NCBI GenBank assembly: GCA_029204225.1 | Contig: CM055103.1 | Span: forward strand, 18,550,925-18,614,924 | Direction: 5' to 3' | DNA: 64,000 bases | Source of the DNA: Diphasiastrum complanatum | Lineage: Eukaryota > Streptophyta > Lycopodiopsida > Lycopodiales > Lycopodiaceae | Part shown: positions 53,065 to 63,638 of the stretch, in pieces | Layout: each line of letters opens with the position of its first letter | Numbering within the stretch: position 1 is the stretch's first letter | The notes under the pieces: model-generated | What the model saw: only the letters and a program-made list of their open reading frames with translations | Databases searched by the model: none | Told to the model about the DNA's origin: nothing | Translations under genes and position numbers: made by a program

Positions 53065-53702
53065 CATAGAATTTATGAACCATCCATGGTTCACCACGGT
53101 TCTCAGAACCGTACAATGAATCGTACGGTTCACAAAGATTTTGTTGGTGAACCATGGTGAACCGTATAGCAATTAATTAATTATTTTTTATATATTATTG
53201 TGCGGAAAGTAAGCGGGAAGTCATGCAGCGGAATCCTTTAGCGGAAAGTCAGCAGAATTAATTCAGCGAAAAGTCAGCAGGTAGAATCCTTCCTCTGATG
53301 GCCTCATTTGCACCGCCCGTAAGCTGTGGTTGGGCATCGCGCCCTCCGCAATGCAGAGCATAAGCGGTCATCTAGATATGAGGTTGATCTTGGCGACCTC
53401 ACCTCCATTGTTTGGATCGATAAAGAATGGAAGCTCATGAAATGTGAGCCTATGGTGACAATGTCGCAGCTGAGTGCTGCCACTATTCTATACGGCTTCG
53501 CTCATGAGGTTTTGCCTGAACTCGATGACCTCACCATTGGGGGGGTTATCAACGGCTATGGCATGAAAGGCAGCAGACAGAGAGGATTAGAAATCAATAA
53601 TTAATCAATTAATAACAAGAACCGTACCACGGTTCATGAACCGTGGTACGGTTCACTCAACGGTTCTTGGGACCCACGGTTCCAAGAACTGTTGGTTCTA
53701 TG
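53065..53702. mobile_element. non-autonomous hAT-like transposon, copy 2, with captured gene fragment
   Basis: The ends CATAGAATTTATGAACC and GGTTCTATG match copy 1 at 46832. CTCTAGCC is repeated at 53058-53065 and 53703-53710 (the last C of the left copy overlaps the terminal C). Subterminal GAACCGT/ACGGTTC clusters and GCGGAAAGTCAGC units are shared with copy 1, the latter inverted. The middle (53295-53574) is unlike copy 1 and codes part of a sterol reductase. Confidence 0.75.
53295..53574 (+). pseudogene. captured fragment of a Delta24-sterol reductase (DWF1/DHCR24-type) gene
   Basis: The reading DGLICTARKLW (53297 onward), a one-base shift near 53325, then VGHRALRNAEHKRSSRYEVD, LGDLTSIVWIDKEWKLMKCE, PMVTMSQLSAATILYGFAHE and VLPELDDLTIGGVINGYGMK follows the N-terminal FAD-binding (PCMH-type) domain of plant Delta24-sterol reductase, where ARKPW...VGMRN, EVDLS, EPLVNMGQ and ELDDLTVGGLINGYG are conserved. 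These enzymes reduce the C24 bond in brassinosteroid and sterol synthesis. Only about 93 residues are present, without an ATG, so it is a passenger fragment in the transposon. It may be transcribed but not translated into enzyme. Confidence 0.75.
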
Positions 53703-53710
53703 CTCTAGCC

Positions 53711-54369
53711 ACACCAACACTCTAGAGTAGGATTATAATCAGTAAAATAAGTATCAATATATTTTGAAACCTATACCCTTGAAAATTTGTATGGATGGGA
53801 AAAATGACAAACATTTGCTTCTAAAGGGTTATGCAGGTGGAATAGATAAATAAATTTTCTAAGGCCTTAGATTATCTTATAATGATTCCTAATTAACGCT
53901 ACTATACCTCACCAAATGTTTTGCTTTCTATGATTTAGGGGGCTTTCCCATGAAATGTACAAGCACACACAAACAATGCGTTGAAGTAACATGGCTCATT
54001 TACAAGAACGTTTGAAGGTATATCGTGAATGCACATAACAATATGATTGCTTAGTATGTTAGATAATTAAATAGGCCATTGCTCTTTATGATGTATTTAT
54101 GAAGTCCAGTTCTTCTATGTGTAAAAAGGATCCGAGGCAAGTGGACTAAATGTAAATGGACATAGTATTCTGCGTAACTTCGTCTCTCATTGAACTATTG
54201 TGAGGTTTCTTCATTGCAAGCATTTTGTGTTCTCCCCCTCTCTCATGTCTCTCCATGTACAACAAATCAATATTGTTGCTATCTTCACAAGACGTATGAT
54301 GATGTAGAAAAAATGCTAATACGATGAATCTTCTTGATTTGGTGGTGGTTTTGGCCATTCTATGATAAT
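53711..54369. other. intron sequence, nothing recognised
   Basis: AT-rich, short frames only; no repeat family assigned. Confidence 0.4.
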
Positions 54370-56270
54370 CCTCACCTTGCTAGAATTCACCTAAATCCTT
54401 GTCAAGGTCAAAACATTTAGCAGCTGTTTAACATGTTGAAGATGCTCTTCCTTAGATCTTCTATAGATCTGAATATCATCGAAGATAATCAACAAACTTG
54501 CAAAAGGTAGGTATTGATTCATTAAATGAGCCCATTAATGAGGTCAAAGAGTCAATTCAAGTTCATACAACCCTTTGTTACTCTTGACGCAATTTTGTGT
54601 TTGTCCCTTTTCATGATTCTAATATGATGATATCCAGCCCTTGAGTCAATTTTTGAGAAGAATTAAGTTCCTTTTAGCTCATTTAGAAGGTCATCATTTG
54701 GACATTTGTTATAGGTGTTTGCCTTGTTTAGAACCCTATTGTATCCATTATGTACATTCCAGCTTTCTTTTGAGAGTTTAGAATTGGTGAAGCAAAAGGT
54801 GATTGATGAGTTATGAAATATTGCTAGAATAGCTCCTTGAATTGCTTGGCCACTTCTTTCTTTTCTAGTTTGGATAGCCTTTATGGAGTTTTATTGATTG
54901 GCTTGGTGCCATTCTTCAATAGTATGGCGTGGTCTACTTCCCTTTTTGTTGGAAATTGGTCAGGCAAATTTTTAAAAACATATGTAAATTATATCAACAA
55001 CATTGATTCTTCAATTCTGGCTAGCCTGAATATTTTCTTTTTATGCTTAGTTCCACTTATAGAGTAGATATTGCTATTGGTTTCTTGAGTTCGTCTCTTA
55101 TTGTTTTGATGATATTACATCGAAAATGCTAGATTAGATCCTTTGAAATGGTCACCATATTGCCATCATGCTTGAGTTTGATATATCATTCTTTAATAAT
55201 CATAGCCAAGCGCTACATCTTTAGGTCGAATATCCAAGGCAAAGATTTTAGCTCGAGAGGTGATCTTGGTTCGAAGTTGATCACATCATCTTGAATGAAC
55301 TAGGTACTAGACATCATGTTACCATGGGCTATTCCACTTTCATTTCATGTTGTAAAATAGTCATGGGTATTTTGACAACATGTAGGATTCTCGAGTTGAT
55401 AAAATATTGTACATTGCCATTGTCAATCAAGATAAAAATCACCCCATTGTTTACTTTGCCTTTGAGCGTCAATGTATTGTAGCTTATCAATCTATCCTTG
55501 GGTAACTTTATTAATCTTCCTCCGTTGTCATCTTGAACTGCTTTGGTTGCTATAGGATTGGGGTTATCTTTTTGCTTGTGCTCAATGTCTTCCTCTTATC
55601 TCCAATGAATTTTGTTTTGTAATCTAATGTCCATTTTTCTCCACATTTGAGATTCACGTTCTTCCTGTTCTTGATGAGTTGTTGAGACAACAGTTTTTGC
55701 AAAGATTCATTCGATTTAGAAATTCTTAGACCTGTGAGTTCGCTTCCTCTTACATTAGCATATATCACATGCTAAACGTAGAATGACAACCACACAACTT
55801 GCCACACTTGTCACTTGTAACAATGAACTTATTATTTGCCACCATGATAAGAAATTGAGAATCAATGAAGCATCCTCTTGAATATCGATTTCTGTATTAG
55901 ACTCATAGTCTATACTTCTCATGCAACTCCCTTTTAGAGTTTGCACCTTTGTCGATTCCAATCTTGACAAAATCTTGTCAAATCTTAGAACTTCTGAAGT
56001 TGACCTTCCTTCAGTATGCTTGTTGGTAGCTGTTTTTGCAGCTTCAGCAACACCATGATCGCTGATTGTCTTCCCCTACCATCTCCCTCGCCGTCTCTTG
56101 TTTCATGTAGTTTTCCTTTTCCTGTGAGTTGACCCTTCCACTTTGCCTTGCAATTGCCTGAACCAACTTGCATGTAGCTTTAACAACCTGTCAAGATCCT
56201 CCAACAACAACTTTAGCTATCCTTTAGTGTTCTTGATCTGATCACTCGTGTGAATCCTTTTGCCACCTTG
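54370..56270 (-). pseudogene. Ty3/gypsy gag-protease-reverse transcriptase relic
   Basis: Read on the minus strand with many stops. Reverse transcriptase: KEEVAKQFKELF, YFITHQSPFASPILNSQKKA (about 54730-54880), and LIIFDDIQIYRRSKEEHLQH (about 54440-54500). Protease: VNNGVIFILIDNGNVQYFIN (about 55390-55460), with DNG in place of DSG/DTG. A possible zinc-finger remnant is at 55770-55800. The order fits gypsy gag-pol. No LTRs were found and the element is old. Confidence 0.65.
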
Positions 56271-56282
56271 CACCCTAATTGC

Positions 56283-56580
56283 AAATAACTCGTGAGTGCC
56301 CGTCGTTGACGAGCAATGGCGGCCGATCTAGGTGACGGCCGATGATTTGGAAATTCAGTATGTTGTTGACAGGCGATGATTTTCCGATCTAGGTGGCGGT
56401 TGATGATCTAGTGGTATGCCCGTCGTTGATGTGCGGCTGGCGATCTGGGTGACGGTCGATGATTTGGATGGCGGTCGATGGTTTAGGAGGAAAGCCAATG
56501 GTCATTGACGGGCGGCCGAAGGGGAGGGCCGATGGTCGTTGACGGGTGGCCGATGGTCATTGACGGGTGGCCGAAGGGAG
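56283..56580. repeat. degenerate minisatellite
   Basis: Irregular copies of blocks such as GATGGTCGTTGACGGGTGGCC and GATCTAGGTGACGG (shortened here) make up about 300 bases. Unit length varies from roughly 20 to 45. GC content is higher than the surroundings. Confidence 0.6.
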
Positions 56581-56775
56581 TGTCGCATTTTTCGGGTGGG
56601 CAGAAAGGGGGTTGTGCATGGGAGACCTTCGCATTTTACTTAAAGGCACCTTCGCAATCTTAAGGGTACCTTCGCATTTTGAAGGGCACCTTCGCATTTT
56701 TCCAGAAGTTGGGAAAAAGCCGAAGGTCAACAACCTTCGCATTTTTCTAAGGGCACCTTTGCATTATTTCTGCAT
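56581..56775. repeat. AAGGGCACCTTCGCATTTT repeat cluster
   Basis: Five or six copies of (A)AGGGCACCTTCGCATTTT with variants, and one inverse AAAAAGCCGAAGGTC, in under 200 bases. The same motif family occurs in the unrelated LTRs of families A and B. No element boundary is visible. Confidence 0.6.
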
Positions 56776-57478
56776 ATTGCAAAGAATACATACATACATA
56801 GATGGGCAGCGCCCTCATCTTACACCCAAACCCAAAAAGACATAACCCCACACACACATATTCTTAGCACTCACACTCACACCTGCTTTGTTGTATATGA
56901 TTTGATGCAAAACCCAAAAAATTGCGTATGATCTAATGCCAAACCCACAAAGCTGTATATGAGCTCATGCCCTGCAACCTTTTCAGACCAGAAAAGCCAT
57001 GCCAAGGCAATACGTTTGAGGTGGAACATGTGATGCTACAGATCCACATAAAATGTTTCAAATATTTAGTCATGCCTCAAAGATGAGAAGCTTCACTGCC
57101 ATCTCCAAGATCAGAAGTTCACGCCATCCATCTGAAGAGATTTCTGCAAAAAGCACCAAAGAATATGTAGACTTCAGTAATTAGTGAATATCCTTACAGC
57201 CAGGGTGTACCGTTGATGAACTCATATTGCAATGTGACATTAACTTCACAGCCTCCAAAGCAGCTATTACAGTTGAAAGCAGAAAGCTTTTTGGAGTACG
57301 AAATTATGCAGTTAAAACTCCAATTTCAGCTTAAAACGTTCAGATTAGATGATAAGTTGGTAGCCTCATCCTATGATGCACTGATGAGGAATGGTGAAGC
57401 ATTTAGCGACATTCTCTCATCAGCAATAAATTGGAGAAATAGCAGAATACTTTCTAAATTTAGAGAGAGCTGCGTTTG

Positions 57479-57529
<51 letters not shown>

Positions 57530-58310
57530 AGAAAATCGCTGCCAACATTTCTCGCTGAGGGCCTGTTGAGAATCCGTCTGGCTCACGAGAAATTAGATTC
57601 ATTTGTTACAGTTCAAATTGTATCATTGAGCGATGATTAGAGCTGATGAACATGGCAACGCTATCATACTGATCAAGCTCAGACAAAGAAACACCTCAAA
57701 AAAAAGTGCTCACCGTCATAATTAAAAGCCATAGGCAATGCCGGCAGCTCGAGCAGCACTACAAGAATGAAAACTGCTCCGAGTAGATCCATTCCTCTCT
57801 ATCTGCTCATTATGATTAGCCTTCTTGACTACTACATATACCAAACTTGACATATCGAAACAGCTTGTATGATTCTGCTGCCTTTTGTTACAGTGAATTA
57901 TCCACAGATTTAGAATTAGAAGAAAAAATTATCCAAATCTGAAACAGAAAATGTGCTTGCTAATGTCACGATCATGAGAAATCAGAAGGAAAGATATCCA
58001 AATTTGAGAGACTAAAAATCTGCTTGCTAATGTCGTAATTATGAGAAATCAAAAGAAATGCTATCCAAATTTGAAACACAGAAAAATTCCTCGCGAATCT
58101 CGCGATCATGAAAAATTAGAAAAAAATGTCTCCAAATCTGTAACACAAAAAATAGGCTTGCTAACGTCGCGATCATGATCAGTGCTTACACAGTTACACA
58201 ACAAAAGCAAAATGGGGAACCAAATGAAAAATAAATCTATGTGGTAGAGGCTTGTTGAGGGCTGTGAAGTGTGCTGCCGAATACCGAATCTCCAAAGTAC
58301 CCTGCTACTG

Positions 58311-58353
<43 letters not shown>

Positions 58354-58362
58354 CAATCACAC
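56776..58362. other. intron sequence with two (GA)n tracts
   Basis: (GA)n at 57482-57528 and 58314-58350. Between 57890 and 58170 three imperfect copies of ATCATGAGAAATCAGAAG...ATCCAAAT follow each other at roughly 60-80 bases. No gene is recognised; the 88-codon frame at 57213-57479 has no family features. Confidence 0.4.
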
Positions 58363-58612
58363 TCATGAACATAAACCGCTGCTCCTGACATCATCACATA
58401 AAACCTTCATAGTAAAATCTAAAACAACAAACCCTTCCTTCAGCTCATAGACTCCACCTTCTGATGCTCCTGGTTTTGGAAGATCATAATCAGACATCAC
58501 TACTTTGCCGGCCTCGATGGATGGCAGAACGTTGCACTCCTTTGTCAACGATGAAGGACAGAGACAGATTCCTCCTATGTCGATCCTTCCTGTGATGTGG
58601 GAGAATTTGTTA
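58363..58612 (-). CDS. possible terminal exon of an unknown minus-strand gene
   Basis: The minus strand codes GNKFSHITGRIDIGGICLCP, ECNVLPSIEAGKVVMSDYDL and LKEGFVVLDFTMKVLCDDVR to a stop at 58363. The upstream end reads TAGATGCAG|GTAACAAATTC, a plausible splice acceptor, so about 82 residues could be a last exon. Composition looks protein-like and no stop interrupts it, but I do not recognise the family, and no upstream exon was found. Confidence 0.3.
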
Positions 58613-58626
58613 CCTGCATCTACCAA

Positions 58627-60110
58627 TAAATTCTAATAAGTTGTCCATGAACCATTGGGAAAACAAAACAATATGCCTAAAATTTAAAACCTAAATAAGT
58701 GAACGTTTCATCCTTTGAAAAGGTTTTCTTTCCAGCGATTAGTATGATCTGAACTCAGCGAACAACAGATTTTAGCAACCTGACTTCTTCAGTGGCCTAA
58801 GTTTTTGAACAACAACAATCTTTTTTAGCAACTTATCTTGCTGGTTTTGCAGCAATCTTTTGAACCTAGAAGTACGCTGTCAACATCCTTCCAACAGTAG
58901 ATCTGCAGTGAACTGTTTGCTTCCTGTGATCTGCAATTAGGGATCTTTGCCTTGCAGATGTGTTGTGATCCAATTCTTGCAGATGATCCCACTTGCAGCG
59001 ACCCTATACCTATGTTCTATGTTCCAATCAAAAGCACCTTAGAGCACCTTAGCTTTTGAATTATGATCCTTATGAAATCTGAGGCAGACTTCTTGATCTC
59101 CTTCTCCCGCAACACAACCCTTCTCCTTGCGCACCAGATCTTCTCACAAAGCTACCATCATCAACTCTAATAGGGAGTACATCAAGCAATTTAAAAAATT
59201 ATCATTGTTCCTTTATGACGTTGATGATAATAGAAGAATGGCATGTTTCATGCACACTTGATCCTAAGATAGCTTCTAATGTAGCAGCATCAAGACCCAA
59301 GTCATAGTAGCTTGGTTATGTGGTAGAAACTTTCTTGTCTATCTGAACTAGTATCATTTGAGATTTATGATTAATCGAAGTGATTGTTTGTTGTGGTTGT
59401 CAAGTCATTCCTTCCAATTCATAGTTGATTGTTCATGTGGTGGTACCAGGTGAGATCAATTCTACTAGGAAGATCTGTTTTGAGTTGGAGAAAAGTTGTT
59501 TCTTCAAGTTCTTGAATCTATCCAAGTTCATGTTCTATCATGTGGTAGATTCTGTTATAAGATTTGGAAGCCAAGGTTGTTGATTTTTAGCCGTTGAAAA
59601 TCAACAAAACATGTTGTTTAGCCTCAAAAAAAAAAAACAGGGTTCATTTCTATTGACGGGCTATTGATTAGTCTTAGAAAATGAAGTCTTCTTAAGTGAA
59701 GTAGGTTTCTTCAAGGAAGATGGACATACACCGGTTTGGGAAGTTATGACAAAGTGTCAGGATAAATAGATGTACGATGAGATGCTTTCTAATTTGGAAA
59801 GTTGTTTGGAGCAAGTGACTCTACGTGTGAGAGAGAGGTAGGAGATTCCATGGAAAAGCAAAGCAGCTTCTTGGAGCTTTTTTTCACTCTATTTTTCCTT
59901 GCTTTATTTGGATGCTATAGTGCATCATTTTGAGTGATTCCTGTTGCTAAGATTGGCCATATAGGTGCTAGGGAGAGAGTGATTCCATGTTTCCAAGCCT
60001 CTTTAGGCATAGGAGGTCATTGTGAGCATTGGTGTGCATGTGGGCATTTTGCATTGCATTTTTTTTCTAGGTTTAGGGGTTAGGGATTTAGGGTTTTTGA
60101 CCTTTTTTGT
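58627..60110. other. intron sequence, nothing recognised
   Basis: T-rich stretches and a short A run at 59627-59638. No coding sequence or known repeat identified. Confidence 0.4.
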
Positions 60111-60116
60111 AGCGTC

Positions 60117-61570
60117 TTGAGGGTTTCTGTAGCCATGGCTGTGGTGGGACGAGGCATGTGGTTGGAGGTGGATCTCTTGGAGGGGGATACTGTTGTTTTA
60201 ACAGGTTTAGGTGCACGCAGATGGCGTTGCTTGTTTTGCGGTGCCACCTTTTGCAGCACGATGATGAGGATCAAAGCACACTTGCTTGGTTTGACCAGGC
60301 CAGATGGGCGGACCTTGGGCATTGCCCATGCATGTCAGTTCCTGCACCTGAGCGAGAGCGCCTACTAGCACATATGGAGGAGTAGCAGCGACTGGGCCCA
60401 GGGTACAAATTGGTGGGCAGTTAGGTTCTATTGGCACAAGGTCAGGGGATCGCAGTAGCGGAGTAGGGCCATCACGGCCTAGTTCATCAACAGCAGGCCC
60501 ATCACGACCTCCTTCGGCAGCAGGGCCATCACAGCCTATTCCATCGGCAACAGGGCCATCACACACTTCATCGGCAGAGCCAGGCCCACTATGGCCACCA
60601 TCAGCGACAAGGGAAGGTCCATCATCTATAGGAGAGGCTTTTCCATCAGGGGAGTTAGTTGGAAGAGGGCCTACTTAGGTTCAGCAGAGGGGACAGTTCC
60701 TATGGCAGGTATGGGAGGTGCCGGGGAGAGAGCACAGGGTGGAGCACAGGCACAGCCTAGAGTCAAAGCCTAGAGTCAAGCCACGATCACATGCAGCTAC
60801 ACAGGGCAGATATCAACAGACCACTGGATGTAGGGTGGCAGCGGACACACCATGAGGCAGCCACTAGACTTACACGCTAGTTTTTTTATAGTGGCTATCT
60901 TGCATATTTCTTGACCGACACCACTATCTTCCGTGACGTAATGAGGGGGATTGCAACTTGTGATGCCACTTGGAGACCCCCCCCACACGCGAGGCTCTTC
61001 GTACCCGCCATTTGAGAGAGGAGCATGCATGCATCACGAGAGAGCTCAGCCCCATACGACATGCCTGGGCCACATATGGTTGCTCTATTCTATCAGATGG
61101 GTGGACTAATATTAGGCGTAGGCCTATTATTAACATCTTGGTTTCTTGTCCGCTGGGTACAATATCTCAGACCTCTCAAGATGGTGCTGTTGAGTCTGGA
61201 GAGTATCTATGAGCATATACGTGTAGTAGTCCCTTGTATTTACACCATCACATCCATTGCCATCTTCTTGGTCACATTTGTAACCAGGAAGAAGAGGGCC
61301 CTCGCCATGTTCAGGACATATAGCCCGCTGGATCTGAAGAAGCCAGCACCCAGTGCCCACACGATTTGCCTACCACTTCGTCGTGCTTGAGCGGTTGCTT
61401 CGAGTTCGACCTGCATTGTGCCAGTGGCAGCCAGCCCTGAGTTCACAGAGTGGCATCGTAGCTGCGAGCCGGCTGGACTTAGGTTTCAGAGGATTATTTT
61501 TGGAGATGATTTTTGGCGACAGGCTGAGCAGTTGGTAGAGGTCCTACAGCTAGTGTACCTGTGCTGAGGT
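60117..61570 (+). pseudogene. hAT transposase relic (BED finger, DUF659, hAT core)
   Basis: 60117-60368 gives a BED zinc finger: WRCLFCGATFCSTMMRIKAH and GIAHACQFL. A Ser/Pro-rich linker with a minisatellite follows. 60890-61215, with frame changes, gives the DUF659 domain: YFLTDTTIFRDVMRGIATC, WATYGCSILSDGWTNIRRRP and IINILVSCPLGTISQTSQDG. 61363-61560 gives TRFAYHFVVLERLLRVRPAL and FWRQAEQLVEVLQL, the later hAT core. The order is that of plant hAT transposases. Several frameshifts and stops, and no C-terminal dimerisation domain in the window, make it inactive. Terminal repeats were not found. Confidence 0.75.
60475..60600 (+). repeat. minisatellite in the hAT linker
   Basis: Four to five copies of about 33 bases around GGGCCATCACGGCCT, read as GPSRPSS-type repeats in the transposase linker. 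Unit number may vary between copies of the element. Confidence 0.6.
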
Positions 61571-61598
61571 TGGGGGATCGAGGGTTCTACACTCGGCC

Positions 61599-61949
61599 TC
61601 ATGCTGAGGGGAACTGTCTAATCTGTTGTTGTGTAGATGTGGATGGTTCTTGACTTAAGCCACCACGACGAATGGGTTGTGTGATACCCTTTGCAACAGC
61701 TGTTGATGTGGCAGTGGCAGCACCTTCAACAACTGTAGAGCTTGATGATGAACTCTCTGGTTTCGGAACTCGTTCGCGACAATGGTCTTGCAATTTCAGA
61801 TACTTCCAAGTGCAAAGCAGAGCAAGTGCCAAATCTGCAACAGCTCCAAATGAGCTGGCATTAAGCGAGGGTGGATTGGCAGAATGAAAGATATAGCAGG
61901 AAGAAGAAGGAATCGGCTGGATTAAAGTTGATGCTACTGCTGATAATTG

Positions 61950-61952
<3 letters not shown>
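61599..61952 (-). other. Ser/Ala/Thr-rich coding-like stretch
   Basis: The minus strand codes LALALLCTWKYLKLQDHCRE, RVPKPESSSSSSTVVEGAAT and RGGLSQEPSTSTQQQIRQFP to a stop at 61599. It might be another hAT-related N-terminal region or an exon; no family is recognised. The Leu-Ser run upstream in this frame is only the (GA)n tract read as codons. Confidence 0.25.

Positions 61953-61999
<47 letters not shown>
61953..61999. repeat. (GA)n microsatellite
   Basis: About 23 GA units with no interruption. Confidence 0.95.
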
Positions 62000-62001
<2 letters not shown>

Positions 62002-62250
62002 GTATTAATGTCTTTTCCATGCCAAAAAGGCATATAAGGCAAAAAACGATACATCCAAGTATGCAAGTATGATGGAAACTGGACGGGACTGTGTCGTCAA
62101 CCAGATAAGAAAAATTAAGCTACAGTTAACCACTATGCAATATCCAGGAATATATTGTGCGAAGACGCAACCATTTCCAAAGTCAACTGGACATCAACAT
62201 CAAACTCAAACTGAAACTCATTTCTATTCTAACTCCAATTTCAAGCTCAT

Positions 62251-62469
62251 CTATTTCATTTCAGCTAAATGTTTAGCTTTAACAAAATGGATTTTACCGT
62301 CTCTGAAAATGAGATGTGTCCCTCGGTTTTTGCCGACGTCCTTATTTTCCATTACTTTTACAAAAGTGAGGTCTTTGTCCAGGAAAATTTTGGTATCTTT
62401 AAGTTTGTGTCTGTAACGCAGTACCTCCCGTCGAAATTCCAACAAGGTAAAAGCGCAAAGTATTAGCAT
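62251..62469 (-). pseudogene. possible LINE-type ORF fragment
   Basis: The minus strand reads LRYRHKLKDTKIFLDKDLTF and VGKNRGTHLIFRDGKIHFVK. The pattern of K.LK.TKIF.D.DLT followed by G......R.GKI recalls the C-terminal part of L1-type first-frame proteins. The stretch is short and isolated, with no endonuclease or reverse transcriptase nearby, so this remains a guess. Confidence 0.25.
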
Positions 62470-63638
62470 CTTTCTTGGTACGCCAGGCTGAGTCCAAACC
62501 TTTGTTGTGGTGATGGAGAATAGCTTTCAGAATATTTTATTTTCATGAACTCTTTATCCTTGCCCTACCTCGTACCCAGCATAGTCACGATCTTGTTTGG
62601 TGGTTGTGGATAGCTTTTCAAACAAGCAACCTTCATTCCGGACCCCGGTGAGTAACGTTACTCAGTGTGGCTCCCATGCATGGTCATGTTCTAAGAGTTT
62701 GGCCCTCTTTCATGCCTTTGCTTAGATTTTGACTTTTAGGTGCCCCAGGCTATTATTAGCGAGGCATGCTAGCCTTTGTCTCCATGTATGCAATGTTAGC
62801 TTGCTCCTTTTTATATAATCAGTTTTAAACATCATTTACTGCTTGTGTGGCTTGAAATTTCCATTTTTTTGCTATATCTCTGTATGAGGGAGAATTATGT
62901 CAGGGATAAACGTTGAATCACCGAATCATGGTTATTTTTGGATTTAAACATTTATGAAAGTCGAGGATACTTTATTATCGATTGCATTGTCCTTTCCATG
63001 TCACCTTTGCGGATTTGATACCCATTTTCTAAGTTCTTCTGCTAAGGCACTAATGTGGCTCCTCACCTTAGAAACCCGTTCCGACCCAAAAACGTACTGT
63101 ACATTCCGGAACGTGCTGGGTCGGAATGTTTTTTTTTTAAACATGAAAAATACAGGTTCTGGAATGCTCCAACAATTTCAGTTAATGAGAACCTCTGACT
63201 GCAGCGGCCACATTGATTCCAAGCGCATCTGTATCCTGACATTGAGTATTCATAGCTTGTGAATCATAATCTGCATGTAACTATTTACATGAACAAAAAC
63301 CTACCTCCTAGAGAAGCCTGCTCCAACCCCTGCATACGAACTTGCTCCGGCAACTGCATATGAACCTGCCCCTGGATGTTGTCTCAATCTGATCTAATGG
63401 ATGGCTGTTTCAAGCTCGCATATCTATCTACGTCTAGCCAGCGTACATGACTCCAGCAATCTCCAGCGCCAGTTCATCCTGGAATTGCTTCGGGCCAGCT
63501 AGCTTTTTGCCCCATCACTCTGCTTTGCATCAAAGCTGAGCGAGGTAGAGAAACGGCAGGAACAACTATCGCGCTTGTTTTCCTTTGTAAAAAAGTATGT
63601 TTTTTTTTTGAAATCTTTTGGGCCCGTTCCGTACTAAG
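62470..63638. other. 3' part of intron 1, nothing coding recognised
   Basis: Contains a short inverted repeat near 63075-63127 (GTTCCGACCC...GGGTCGGAAT) and GCATACGAACTTGCTCCGGC/GCATATGAACCTGCCCCTGG repeats near 63332-63378. No gene or element boundary is visible. Confidence 0.4.

Noticed and set aside
53057-53711. 9-bp target duplication (GCTCTAGCC), pointing to a Mutator-type element
   Set aside because: The sister element at 46832 gives a clear 8-bp ATGTCGTG with CATAGAA ends, so 8 bp and a hAT-like assignment fit both better.
57371-58372. Leu-Ser repeat frames on the minus strand
   Set aside because: They are (GA)n tracts translated on the opposite strand.
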